Both the position numbers and the translations under genes were made by a program. Below, piece after piece: positions 18,205 through 27,398 of a stretch of 53,759 bases of DNA. This DNA comes from Candidatus Zixiibacteriota bacterium (GTDB lineage Bacteria; Zixibacteria; MSB-5A5; GN15; FEB-12), in the NCBI GenBank assembly GCA_024278935.1, contig JAJRSF010000039.1, positions 1 through 53,759 of the forward strand, in the 5' to 3' direction. Below the pieces are notes generated by a model. It worked only from the letters and a program-made list of their open reading frames with translations. It was not told the origin of the DNA and did no database searches. Position 1 is the stretch's first letter. Each line of letters opens with the position of its first letter.

Positions 18205-18693
18205 ATGGTACAGCAAAACAAAAATAACCTCGATGAATTAGTTCAACTTGTCTCATTTAAGTTGGGTCAGGAAGAATTCGGGATCGATATTAAAAAAGTG
18301 CAAGAAATCAATCGTATGGTTGAGATTACGAAAATCCCGCAAGCACCACATTATTGTGAAGGTGTTATAAATCTTCGAGGTAAAGTAATCCCGGTAATAG
18401 ACCTTCGGAAAAAGTTTGATATGGATATCAAAGAGTGGACCAAAAATACAAGGATCGTCGTCTGTGAAGATGGTGAGAGTATTGTCGGAATGATTGTCGA
18501 TGCTGTCGAAGAAGTCCTTCGTATTCCAAGTTCAACTATAGAACCTGCTCCGGGAATTGTAGCATCTGTTGGTGCTGATTATATTAACGGTGTGGCTAAA
18601 ATTGACGATCGACTTTTAATATTTTTAGATATTTCAAAAATTGTAGCCGAGGTCAATCTCTACTCAGAAGAGCTTGAACCGGAAACAGTATAA
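18205..18693 (+). CDS. cheW: Chemotaxis coupling protein CheW
   Basis: 162 residues with the full CheW fold: LVSFKLGQEEFGIDIKKVQE, then INRMVEITKIP, then the conserved EGVINLRGKVIPVIDLRKKF, and VGMIVDAVEEVLRIP. It couples chemoreceptors to the CheA kinase. The gene follows the chemoreceptor by 15 bases, with GAGAG upstream of its ATG. No CheA, CheY or CheB is in the window. A bidirectional-looking terminator follows. Confidence 0.96.
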   Translation: MVQQNKNNLDELVQLVSFKLGQEEFGIDIKKVQEINRMVEITKIPQAPHYCEGVINLRGKVIPVIDLRKKFDMDIKEWTKNTRIVVCEDGESIVGMIVDAVEEVLRIPSSTIEPAPGIVASVGADYINGVAKIDDRLLIFLDISKIVAEVNLYSEELEPETV

Positions 18694-18712
18694 CGACCCT
18701 TCTTATACAGAG

Positions 18713-18745
18713 GCGTACGGGGAAAATATATGTTTTCCCGTGCGT
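18713..18745. terminator. Probable bidirectional terminator between cheW and the convergent response regulator gene
   Basis: An A-rich/T-rich hairpin, GCGTACGGGGAAAA against TTTTCCCGTGCG with a short loop, is imperfect by one bulge. It sits in the 57-base gap between convergent genes and is followed by T-rich sequence on the plus strand. Confidence 0.7.
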
Positions 18746-18750
18746 TTCAT

Positions 18751-19440
18751 TTATTTATCTACTATCAGTTTAAAACCTCTTCCATGCACCGAAATTATTT
18801 CAACCGAGGTATCATCTTTTCAATATTTCCTCAACTTCGAAATAAAAACATCCATCGAACGTCCCGCAAAAAAACTATCATCACGCCAAATTTCTTTTAA
18901 CGCTGTTTCCCTCTCTACTACCATACCTCTGTTTTTAACAAGTATATACAGAAGTTCATTCTCTCGGGCAGTAAGCTTTTGCTTCTCTTTTTTTAACTGT
19001 AAATATTGTCTCTTATAATCAAAGAGATACTTCCCTATTTCAAATTCGTTCGTTTGCTCAACACTACTTTTAAATGCTCGTTTTAGTAACGCAGAAATAC
19101 GAAGCAATAGTTCTTCAATGCTGAACGGCTTGGTGATATAATCATCGCATCCAATTTGAAACCCTTTGATTTTATCTTCTTTGAGAGACTTCGCAGTCAA
19201 AAATATTATTGGAACCTCGCTGTTAGTCTTCCTGATATTTTCGACAAATGTAAAGCCATCCATCTTGGGCATCATAATATCTACCAAACAAAGATCGAAA
19301 CTGTTTCTAGAAAACTCTTCCAAACCATCTAGCCCATTGACAACAAGAGTCACGACATACTTGTTCATAACCAAATGGTCCTGGAGTACCATGCCAAGGT
19401 TTGGATCATCTTCAAGTAATAGAATTTTAATTTTCTGCAT
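18751..19440 (-). CDS. OmpR-family response regulator, interrupted by in-frame UGA at 18820-18822
   Basis: Restored length is 229 residues. The receiver domain has LLEDDPNLG, the phospho-acceptor in CLVDIMMPKMDG, and FLTAKS. A winged-helix DNA-binding domain follows with GRSMDVFISKLRKY. The frame then meets TGA but continues with the expected wing, KDDTSVEIISVHGRGFKL, ending at 18751. Relatives have Leu at the stop (RKYLKDD). The truncated form would lose the C-terminal wing hairpin. The start lies 3 bases after the kinase stop, so this is its partner. The pair resembles Bacteroidetes RprX/RprY. It probably binds the phased TTAACA boxes at 21112-21147 (inference). Confidence 0.88.
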
Positions 19441-19443
19441 ATT

Positions 19444-21072
19444 CTATTTAAGAGGTAAAGAAATAATAACCTCTGTCCCCTTATCTAATGAGCTTAAGAG
19501 TTGTACCGACCCATCATGAGCTTCCACCATCATCTTAACATAACTCAGCCCGAGTCCAAAACCTTTTATATCATGCACATCAACATTGCCAACTCTATAA
19601 TATTTATCAAAAACAAATTTCATGTCATCAGGATGGATCCCAATCCCTTTATCTTTGACAGAAATTTCAAGCCGACCTTCTTCGCTTTTTGTAGCAATAG
19701 AAATTTCAGGATTATCTTTAGAATATTTTAATGCGTTATCTATGAGATTGCAAATGACATTCAGAAGATGAACCCTATCACCATCTATTTCGAAATTATC
19801 CGCTTGCAAATTTTGTATTATAGTTCCATTTTGCTGTTTCAGTAAAATGGAAAACGATTCAATTGCTTCATCAATTAGTTTATGCATATCAAGTTGCTCA
19901 ATAGATAAAATATAATCCCCTTCTTCAAGAGTCGCAATTTGCAATATCTTATCAACTTGATTCTGCATTCTTTTGTTTTCAGAAAGTATCATCTTATTAA
20001 ACGATAGCATCTTTTCTTTATTAGAGAAAACTTCATTTTTACTAATTGCTTCAGAGGCAAGTTGTATAGTCGAAATTGGCGTTTTAAACTCATGGGTCAT
20101 ATTGTTTATAAAATCAGTCAGCCTGACAGCAGTCTTCCGTTGTCCCAATATCAATTTTATAGCATAGATGAAAATAGTTATAATAATCAACATGAAAAAT
20201 AATGTCGGAAGTATAAGACTCATAAGTTTTGAAAATATAAAAAATTGTTTGTTCGGGAAATCTAATATGAGAAAGTTTGTAGAGACCAAAAAATCACCAG
20301 GAAATAGAATCGTCTTATATGGGGACTTTGATAAATTTTCAAGAGATGGGTTCCGTACTGACAACAACATACTATCAGTCCTTGCATTGGTAACAGCAAA
20401 TGAATAATCAAGCTCGATATTTATCTTCTTAAGAGAAGCCGCAATTGCTGAATCTAAGGTAAGCGTATCAAGCCTTTCATCTATTGGCAATATGTCCATA
20501 AACTGCAGTTCGGTCAAAGCTGCTTCGATGAGCATTATCCGTGAACTATCTTTTTCTGAAAGATGTTCTCCTTGAAAAACAAATGCCTCATTGCGATATT
20601 TGACTTTTTCGACATTCCCATTTTTGAAAGCGCTATCATTTAATGTCATAGTTAATTCGTGATTGGTTGTCCCCGAGTCAACCATCATCACCTTGAGGTC
20701 ATCAGAAAAATTCTCAATAGTGAATTTGAAAGAGCTGGTAATTGAATCATGTTGCATATTAGTATCGATGACATCGTGAAACATATAGATATTTTTTACA
20801 GAATCAGTAAGCAGACCCGTTCTTTTAATTATCCGATTATTGCCATGAGCTGTCGAGTCATTAATTACGATATTCATAACCGCAGACCGAGCTTCTGAAC
20901 TCATCAAATCATTCACCACATTATGTAATACGAGATTAATATTACTTTGAAAAGTTTCCTCTTCAGACTTCAACGCAGTCTTCAAAAGAATCGTCTGCAA
21001 TACGACAAGCCCGCTCAAAGCGATTGTCATAAGAATAGTAATTATTCTAATTTTCTTGTTCGATAATTTCAT
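19444..21072 (-). CDS. Membrane sensor histidine kinase (RprX-like)
   Basis: 542 residues. The first membrane helix is at about 10-30, a periplasmic sensor at about 31-280, and the second helix at about 284-308. The HisKA domain has NNMTHEFKTPIST (His327), and the HATPase carries the N-box NLIDNALKYSKD, G1 DKGIGIHPDD and G2 GFGLGLSYVK. There is no HAMP domain. The H-box form is typical of Bacteroidetes and relatives. It phosphorylates the response regulator that follows 3 bases later. It is transcribed divergently from the PDZ/NEW3/ABC operon across a 147-base region with phased repeats, which suggests control of that operon and perhaps autoregulation. Signal unknown; an envelope state is plausible. 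Confidence 0.93.
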   Translation of the reverse strand: MKLSNKKIRIITILMTIALSGLVVLQTILLKTALKSEEETFQSNINLVLHNVVNDLMSSEARSAVMNIVINDSTAHGNNRIIKRTGLLTDSVKNIYMFHDVIDTNMQHDSITSSFKFTIENFSDDLKVMMVDSGTTNHELTMTLNDSAFKNGNVEKVKYRNEAFVFQGEHLSEKDSSRIMLIEAALTELQFMDILPIDERLDTLTLDSAIAASLKKINIELDYSFAVTNARTDSMLLSVRNPSLENLSKSPYKTILFPGDFLVSTNFLILDFPNKQFFIFSKLMSLILPTLFFMLIIITIFIYAIKLILGQRKTAVRLTDFINNMTHEFKTPISTIQLASEAISKNEVFSNKEKMLSFNKMILSENKRMQNQVDKILQIATLEEGDYILSIEQLDMHKLIDEAIESFSILLKQQNGTIIQNLQADNFEIDGDRVHLLNVICNLIDNALKYSKDNPEISIATKSEEGRLEISVKDKGIGIHPDDMKFVFDKYYRVGNVDVHDIKGFGLGLSYVKMMVEAHDGSVQLLSSLDKGTEVIISLPLK

Positions 21073-21111
21073 AGTCCTAATATATAGTTAAATTTGAAAT
21101 AGAAAACAGTT

Positions 21112-21147
21112 TTAACATTTCTTAACATCTCTTAACAGACCTTAACT
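21112..21147. promoter_or_regulatory. Four direct TTAACA/T repeats at exact 10-bp spacing: probable response-regulator operator
   Basis: TTAACA starts at 21112, 21122 and 21132, and TTAACT at 21142, each one helical turn apart and embedded in CTTAACATCT-like units. The array lies between the divergent kinase gene (starts 21072) and the PDZ gene (21220). Tandem direct repeats at 10-11 bp are the usual binding pattern of OmpR/PhoB-family regulators, and one is encoded next door. Confidence 0.75.
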
Positions 21148-21219
21148 AAACCTCTCATACACAATAGCGTACATTAGATTTATGAAACCTAAACAAAAAC
21201 TTTTTTAAGGAGTTTTATT

Positions 21220-22005
21220 ATGAAATTTAAAACATTCGCAATCGTACTGAGCTGTTTTATTGCATCTTTAATTATTACTCAATCATCACACGCACAAATG
21301 AAAAGAACAATGACTTTTGATGCAGATGAACCTATCACTATAATTGCCGGGCTGAACGCGATTATCAAAGGCGGAGACAATGGGCTTACCATTGAAATGA
21401 TTCCACCAAAAGATCACAGACCAAAAGAATATAAAGATGTTGATCTCGCCAATCAGGATAAAATTATCATGTGTAATGGTAAAAAATTAAAAACGATCGA
21501 AGACCTCACCGCTATACTTGATGAAATTGAAGTTGGTGGAGAAATTAGTTTTGGTGTGAAACGTGGCAATGAAATGATGATTGTCTCCTTCCCAAAAGCT
21601 GACCCACAAGCAAGTGGCGGAATGATGATGATGACTACCACTATTGATGATGATGGCGAACATAACGAATCATCTATGATGATGAATGGTGTCGAGATGA
21701 AAGACATCGTTATGGTCGAGGCAGGATTGATTATCAAAGATGTCGAGAATCAAATTTCTATTCTTGCATTGTTACCTGACTTCGAAGGTATTATCGAGGG
21801 TGAAAAACCAAAACAGGGTGACATTCTCATTTCAATAAACGGTAAAAAAGATTTAACCTCTGAAGATTTTAACAAAATTTATAATGCCGTAAAAATCGGT
21901 GAATCTATTTCAATGACATTTTTAAGAGATTCCAAAAAACATACTTTCAGCTTTAACAAACCTGCTGTAGAAGATAGCGGTAACGAAATAATCATAAAGA
22001 AATAA
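21220..22005 (+). CDS. Secreted protein with two PDZ domains
   Basis: 261 residues. The signal peptide ends near SSHAQ, then come two PDZ-like domains. The first (about 60-125) includes DLANQDKIIMCNGKKLKTIE and ISFGVKRGNEMMIVSF. The second (about 165-250) includes GDILISINGKKDLTSEDF and ISMTFLRDSKKHTFSF. A Met-rich linker with Asp and Glu (GGMMMMTTTIDDDGEHNESS) separates them and could bind metal, though this is untested. No protease domain is present. An AAGGAG ribosome site precedes the ATG. It is first in an apparent operon with the NEW3 protein and ABC exporter, directly behind the phased TTAACA array. It may act as a periplasmic scaffold; function unknown. Confidence 0.85.
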   Translation: MKFKTFAIVLSCFIASLIITQSSHAQMKRTMTFDADEPITIIAGLNAIIKGGDNGLTIEMIPPKDHRPKEYKDVDLANQDKIIMCNGKKLKTIEDLTAILDEIEVGGEISFGVKRGNEMMIVSFPKADPQASGGMMMMTTTIDDDGEHNESSMMMNGVEMKDIVMVEAGLIIKDVENQISILALLPDFEGIIEGEKPKQGDILISINGKKDLTSEDFNKIYNAVKIGESISMTFLRDSKKHTFSFNKPAVEDSGNEIIIKK

Positions 22006-22014
22006 GGTGAGCTG

Positions 22015-23511
22015 ATGCATAAATATTTCAAAATCATATCATGGCAATTTATAATTATCGTTCTCGTTGCCCTTTCATCATTTGCCCAAACTTCCAATAC
22101 GTTTAACCAGCGTGATGACACTTTCACACTATTAGGGTTAAAACGTGCCAAGGCTGATTTTGAAGCTGTCAAAGCTGAATATGAAAGAGAGCAGGAATTA
22201 TTTAACAAAGGACTTGTCGACAAAGTTGCTTTAGAAAACGTGAAAAATCGTTACGTGTATGCCGAAGTAAATTACCAGCAGTCACTTCTTACAGTTCTCT
22301 TTGAAGACCAATATATCAGCATCACCAAAGCGGTTAAATATCAAGGTGAGGACGGGCATAAACATGCTCGAATAACATTCGCAAATACAAGCGGTGGTTC
22401 AGCGGAATTTCAAAAACTTATCAATGTAGAAGATGAACTATTTCGTTCATTACAACCTGACATTATTCCAAATGTCTACATCTCGATTCTAAATGATAAC
22501 CAGGCAATCATTAGCCAACCTTATGAATCAAAGATTCCAAAACTGTTCTATGGCAAACCGGTCGAGCTGGACTTTGTTCTTCTACAGGATTTGGATCAGG
22601 TTAACGTTTCTATGATTTATTCAAACGGTGTCCAGCGTACGATGAAAATATTTTTGCAAAAAGATGAGTCAGTCGATAAAGTTCTCGTGCAGTCTGAACA
22701 ATTTTCTCAAGAAGTAGACCTTGGCAAATCAACATCGTTTGACCTGACTCTCGAACTTTATAGTGGGTCATCAAATACCTTTGCCTTAGAAGTTGTCAAC
22801 CTACCCAAACAAATTGGAAGGTTCTTTAAAGCCGGACAGGTTCGCTTGACACAGGTAAAGTTTACCGAAAGTTCACGTACAAAATCAGCTGCAATTGAAA
22901 TTTCTCTTCCCGACAGACCGAGCGATAAGGTTGTCATGGATCAGCCGATTCCTTTTTATGTCTTAATCCTGCCCAGAGACAAAGCTGGTCAGATTAAAGA
23001 TTTTAAATCAAAAATCTGGACAGAAGAGGAAATCAAAGCGTTAGAAGTTGGCTATGTAAAACTAGAGCTTGTCCCTCGCGGCAAAGGTGAATTACTGGTC
23101 AAGACGCCACAACTTTATCATGCTATCGACGCCGATCAAAGTGCATCAATCATTATGGATTTATTCAATGAAGGTTCTGATAGACTGGACAATATAGAAT
23201 TCAAAGTCGACCTACCACTTAATTGGACAAAAGAGATCACACCAAAATCTGTAACAAGTTTAAATATCGGTGAAGATATTCGCACAACCATGGTAGTTAC
23301 TCCGCCAACTGATGTCGCAGCAGGAAAATATAATATCAGGGTCAGACTGTCATCAATGTCAAACGGTCTCCCTGTTAGTGCCGAAGACAAGACAATTACT
23401 ATCGAAGTCAATTCAAGCACTTCAATTTGGGGAACGCTATTTATTCTTCTCTTAATCGGCGGACTCATTTTTGGTGTTGTAATGTACGGTCTAAAACTAT
23501 CTAAAAAATAG
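22015..23511 (+). CDS. Secreted NEW3-domain protein with C-terminal membrane anchor
   Basis: 498 residues. A signal peptide (LVALSSFAQ) is followed by a heptad-rich helix (about 40-85) resembling the hairpin of TolC or adaptor proteins. Beta-sandwich segments come next, including a NEW3-type domain near the end (ASIIMDLFNEGSDRLDNIEF, then DVAAGKYNIRVRLSSMSNG). One final membrane helix (WGTLFILLLIGGLIFGVVMY) ends in LKLSKK. It begins 9 bases after the PDZ gene and 16 bases before the ABC ATPase. Such anchored NEW3 proteins often accompany ABC-2 permeases. It may be the extracytoplasmic partner of the exporter; the substrate is unknown. Confidence 0.85.
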   Translation: MHKYFKIISWQFIIIVLVALSSFAQTSNTFNQRDDTFTLLGLKRAKADFEAVKAEYEREQELFNKGLVDKVALENVKNRYVYAEVNYQQSLLTVLFEDQYISITKAVKYQGEDGHKHARITFANTSGGSAEFQKLINVEDELFRSLQPDIIPNVYISILNDNQAIISQPYESKIPKLFYGKPVELDFVLLQDLDQVNVSMIYSNGVQRTMKIFLQKDESVDKVLVQSEQFSQEVDLGKSTSFDLTLELYSGSSNTFALEVVNLPKQIGRFFKAGQVRLTQVKFTESSRTKSAAIEISLPDRPSDKVVMDQPIPFYVLILPRDKAGQIKDFKSKIWTEEEIKALEVGYVKLELVPRGKGELLVKTPQLYHAIDADQSASIIMDLFNEGSDRLDNIEFKVDLPLNWTKEITPKSVTSLNIGEDIRTTMVVTPPTDVAAGKYNIRVRLSSMSNGLPVSAEDKTITIEVNSSTSIWGTLFILLLIGGLIFGVVMYGLKLSKK

Positions 23512-23527
23512 AGCTAAGGATATAAAT

Positions 23528-24289
23528 ATGCTGGAAAATAATAAACAAGTAATACTCGAAGCTATAAATTTGACAAAAAAATACGATGATGGCGTAGTAG
23601 CCCTCGACAATTTAAATTTTCAAATTTGTAATAACGAAATTTTTGCTATGCTCGGCGGAAACGGCGCCGGTAAAACAACAACGATAAATATTTTCCTAAA
23701 CCTATTGGAACCTACATCGGGCGATGCAAAAGTATGTGGGGTCTCATCGCATATTGAACCGTTAACGGTCAAACAAAATCTTGCATACGTTTCCGAAAAC
23801 GTGATGCTCTACCCTAACTTTACCGCACTGCAAAACCTTGATTTTTTCACTCAACTCGGTGGACGACTCGATGTCTCCAAAGATGAATATCGTGAAGTGC
23901 TTATGCGTGTTGGATTAGCTGAGCAAGTGCATAACAAAAAATTGAAAAGCTTCTCAAAAGGAATGCGTCAAAAATGTGGAATTGCTATCGCAATTTTAAA
24001 AGATACAAAAGCAATTTTATTTGACGAACCGACTTCCGGTCTCGACCCAAAAGCAGGCTACGAATTTATAAGATTACTTAATGATTTAAAAGATGAAGGC
24101 AAAGCGGTACTTATGTCGACCCATGATATTTTCCGTGCCAAAGAGGCTGCCGACACTATCGCTATTATGAATGAAGGTAAGTTCTTGATGAAAGAAAAAG
24201 CATCAACACTTTTTGACAAAGACCTCGAGTCATTATATATGCAGTACATGGCAGTTCACGGGCTAAAGCCTACCACCGAGGGGGTATAG
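23528..24289 (+). CDS. ABC transporter ATP-binding protein
   Basis: 253 residues with Walker A GGNGAGKTT, an atypical signature FSKGMRQKCGIA as in ABC-2 drug and lipid exporters, Walker B AILFDEPTSGLDP and the switch His (STHD). It powers the two permeases that follow: the first starts 1 base after its stop, so they form one transcription unit. AAGGA precedes the ATG. Confidence 0.95.
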   Translation: MLENNKQVILEAINLTKKYDDGVVALDNLNFQICNNEIFAMLGGNGAGKTTTINIFLNLLEPTSGDAKVCGVSSHIEPLTVKQNLAYVSENVMLYPNFTALQNLDFFTQLGGRLDVSKDEYREVLMRVGLAEQVHNKKLKSFSKGMRQKCGIAIAILKDTKAILFDEPTSGLDPKAGYEFIRLLNDLKDEGKAVLMSTHDIFRAKEAADTIAIMNEGKFLMKEKASTLFDKDLESLYMQYMAVHGLKPTTEGV

Positions 24290-24290
24290 T

Positions 24291-25703
24291 ATGCTTAAGA
24301 CTCTCGTAGAAAAAGAAATTCGTGAGATACTGAGTTCAACAAAATTCATCTATACTTTTATAGTTTGCTTAGTCCTCATACTTCTTTCGTTTTATTCCGG
24401 TGCCGTAAATTACAAACTCAATGTGACCCATTGGGAAGCTGCAAACGCTGAGAACCTACGTTCTTTCGAAGGTATCAAAGAGTGGTATCGTGTAACCGAA
24501 AACAGAATATTTCTTCCGCCTCAACCATTAGCAACACTTGTCAGCGGTGTATCAAACGACATTGGTAGAACTGCCAACATTGAGCCATCAGGTGAAATCG
24601 TTGCTGATGACAGCCGATACAACGAAGAACCTGCCTACGCATATTTTAGATTTATCGACCTCGAATTTATTTTCCTTGTTGTCTTAGCACTCTTTGCAAT
24701 CATGCTTGGCTACGATGCTATCTGTGGCGAGAAAGAAAAAGGACCCCTCAAGCTCTGTCTTTCAAATGCAATCCCGAGAACAAAGTTCTTACTCGGAAAG
24801 TTTATCGGATCGTTTGCCGTCTTATCAGTTTCACTAATCGTTTCTATAGGACTCGGTTCTCTTCTCCTGCCTATGCTTGGGGTTTTTCTCAGTTCAGAAG
24901 AATGGCTCCGACTTGCTCTTATCGTTTTGGCAGGGCTTCTATACTTTGGACTTTTCTTAGCAATGTCAATTATGGTCTCGTCGATGGCCCAAAGAACGGC
25001 GACATCATTTTTAATACTTCTCATCATCTGGATCGGCTCAACTTTAATTCTTCCAAGAGTTGCAGTCTTGCTTTCAGGCCGTGCCGTAGATGTACCAACC
25101 GTTGATGAACTCGGCTATCAAAAAGCTATGTACGGCACAGAGCAATGGAAAGAGTTTATGAATACATTGGGAAACTATGAAGCGATTGACAATGATAACA
25201 TGGAAGAAGTCATGGCAAATTTTAATAAGTTTATGGACTCAATTTCAATTGCCAGAGAAGATAAAATGAATCTGTACCGTAGCAGACTAAATGAACAACG
25301 CTACAATGCCGAATTAGAACGATCGCAAATTGCTTTTGCTCTTGCCCGTATCTCTCCCTCGGCATCGCTCTCATTAGCAACCTCTACCCTCGCGGGAACA
25401 TCTCCAAACCTGAAAGATAAATTCTATCAACAGGCAAAAAACTATCAAACTTCATTGAAAGAATTCTTATCTGGAAAAACTGGTATGAATGTTGGAGGCG
25501 GCATGATGATAATAGAATTGGATGATGGGTCTCCTGAGAAAGATCCTATCGACCCATCAGAAATTCCTCAGTTTGTCTATGAGACTGAGTCGTTATCTAC
25601 ATCTGTAAAAGACACACTCCCAGACTTTGCCTTACTGATTCTATTTAATTGCATTTTCATCTCCGGTGCATTCATCTCATTTAACCGCTACGATGCAAGA
25701 TAA
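24291..25703 (+). CDS. ABC-2 type permease (first of a pair)
   Basis: 470 residues. A first helix (FIYTFIVCLVLILLSFYSG) is followed by a large extracytoplasmic domain, a cluster of about four helices (FIFLVVLALFAIMLGYDAI to FLILLIIWIGSTLILPRVAV), a second soluble domain and a final helix near the C-terminus. The CGEKEKGPLKLCLSNAIPR segment is the typical cytoplasmic coupling motif of this permease group. It is homologous to the next gene (same layout; INGEKEQGTLRLIFSNAVPR-type motif there), so the pair arose by duplication and probably forms a heterodimer. GAGGGGG precedes the ATG. Confidence 0.9.
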   Translation: MLKTLVEKEIREILSSTKFIYTFIVCLVLILLSFYSGAVNYKLNVTHWEAANAENLRSFEGIKEWYRVTENRIFLPPQPLATLVSGVSNDIGRTANIEPSGEIVADDSRYNEEPAYAYFRFIDLEFIFLVVLALFAIMLGYDAICGEKEKGPLKLCLSNAIPRTKFLLGKFIGSFAVLSVSLIVSIGLGSLLLPMLGVFLSSEEWLRLALIVLAGLLYFGLFLAMSIMVSSMAQRTATSFLILLIIWIGSTLILPRVAVLLSGRAVDVPTVDELGYQKAMYGTEQWKEFMNTLGNYEAIDNDNMEEVMANFNKFMDSISIAREDKMNLYRSRLNEQRYNAELERSQIAFALARISPSASLSLATSTLAGTSPNLKDKFYQQAKNYQTSLKEFLSGKTGMNVGGGMMIIELDDGSPEKDPIDPSEIPQFVYETESLSTSVKDTLPDFALLILFNCIFISGAFISFNRYDAR

Positions 25704-25718
25704 TTGGAGACTAAAACA

Positions 25719-27173
25719 ATGCTAAATATACTTATTCAAAAAGAACTTAAATCAATCATCGTCAGTAATAAATTCATTGTGACTTTTGTTATCTGTTCGA
25801 TATTACTCATCATGAGTGTGCTGATTGGTATCAACGAATACAAACAAGCAGTCACCCAATACGAAACAGTACATCAAATGGCAGACGAACGTATCCAACA
25901 AGTCTCAAGCTGGCATTCGGTTTCATATCGTGAACATCGGAAACCATCACCGCTGATGATATTTACATCGGGGCTTAGTTATGACATTGGTCGATGGTCA
26001 GATATCAATAGCCGCTCAACGGTCAAACTGAAAAATTCGATTTATTCTGATGACCCAATTTTTGCTGTGTTCAGAATTATCGACTTTACTTTCATCGTAC
26101 AAATAATATTTTCTCTACTTGCTATACTCTTCACATTCGATGCCGTTAATGGCGAAAAAGAGCAAGGGACATTACGGCTTATTTTTTCAAACGCTGTACC
26201 TCGAACAAAATATATTCTGGCAAAATGTATAGGCACATGGCTAGGACTTTTAATACCGATACTTATCCCGATACTTTTGTCGGTCTTAATCGTCATGCTT
26301 TTCCAAATTCAATTCAGTTCTCAGGAATGGATCCGTCTAGCAATTCTAATTTTTATCTCGATATTGTACACTTCTATATTCGTAGTCTTTGGCGTTTTTA
26401 TGTCAACGATGAGTCGAAGTTCCAATGTATCGTTTCTTCTCTCCCTCGTATTTTGGATTACTTTTGTACTGATACTTCCAAGAGGTGGTGTCATGGCATC
26501 CGGTAATATTGTTTCTGTTCCGAGAATTGCCGAAGTTGAAGGGTTAAAAGTTTCTTACGCCAAAAACAAATGGGAAGAATATTATAAAAACATGAACGAT
26601 ATTTTTGCTGATTCAAGAAACAATAATACTGAAGAAGACGAAGATATATCAGATGACATGATGTGGGCAAATATGAAAGCACAGGATTCTCTTCGTAAAG
26701 AAGTCACAAGAGATATTGAAGGGAATGAAGCAACCCTCCTTGAAGATTGGGAGAACAAACGAAAGGCACAGCAACATCTTGGATTTATGCTTTCAAGAAT
26801 ATCTCCCGCTGCTGTCTTCCAACTAGCTGCGATGAGCCTTTCATATACCGACATTGATTTAAAATCCTCGTATGAATCTGCCTTAAGAAATTACCGAATA
26901 GAATTTAATAAATACATAGATAAAAAGTCAGAAAACGCCGGACCGGGTGCCGGGAGTATCATGATTACGATGGACTCCGATAAAGGGATGGATCTAAAAG
27001 TTGGTCGGGATAACGCTATCGACGTAAGCGATCGCCCGAAGTTTACTCATCCGAAAGTGCAGTTAGGCAAAATTCTCCCTGATGTACTTATAAACATTTC
27101 AATCCTTCTACTGATGTTTACTTCACTACTTGGAGGAGCATACTATTCATTTTTAAAGTTTGATTTAAGATAA
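25719..27173 (+). CDS. ABC-2 type permease (second of a pair)
   Basis: About 484 residues. The ATG at 25719 with GGAG upstream is preferred over an in-frame TTG at 25704. The topology matches the preceding permease: N-terminal helix, extracytoplasmic domain, helical core with the NGEKEQGTLRLIFSNAVPR coupling motif, a second soluble domain (RISPAAVFQLAAMSLSYTD) and a C-terminal helix. It is the last gene of the operon; an intrinsic terminator follows. Confidence 0.9.
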   Translation: MLNILIQKELKSIIVSNKFIVTFVICSILLIMSVLIGINEYKQAVTQYETVHQMADERIQQVSSWHSVSYREHRKPSPLMIFTSGLSYDIGRWSDINSRSTVKLKNSIYSDDPIFAVFRIIDFTFIVQIIFSLLAILFTFDAVNGEKEQGTLRLIFSNAVPRTKYILAKCIGTWLGLLIPILIPILLSVLIVMLFQIQFSSQEWIRLAILIFISILYTSIFVVFGVFMSTMSRSSNVSFLLSLVFWITFVLILPRGGVMASGNIVSVPRIAEVEGLKVSYAKNKWEEYYKNMNDIFADSRNNNTEEDEDISDDMMWANMKAQDSLRKEVTRDIEGNEATLLEDWENKRKAQQHLGFMLSRISPAAVFQLAAMSLSYTDIDLKSSYESALRNYRIEFNKYIDKKSENAGPGAGSIMITMDSDKGMDLKVGRDNAIDVSDRPKFTHPKVQLGKILPDVLINISILLLMFTSLLGGAYYSFLKFDLR

Positions 27174-27192
27174 ACACACCTCTTTTCCCTAT

Positions 27193-27227
27193 AAAAAAAC
27201 CGGACTTAATCTACTGTCCGGTTTTTT
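27193..27227 (+). terminator. Intrinsic terminator after the ABC operon
   Basis: AAAAACCGGAC pairs with GTCCGGTTTTTT around a 10-base loop, followed by T-rich sequence. It is 20 bases after the last permease stop. Confidence 0.9.
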
Positions 27228-27398
27228 AAAGTGACACATTCTCCTATCCCCTTGCCTAGCTATTAGATACACAATAGATGTTGTGTGAGATAATTGGTCG
27301 ATATTTGCTTTTTTACCTTGACAAATTTCAATAATACGGTTTATTATGCGAAAATCGAATTATAACCCCCTAACTAAACTTTAATCAAATGAGGAATT

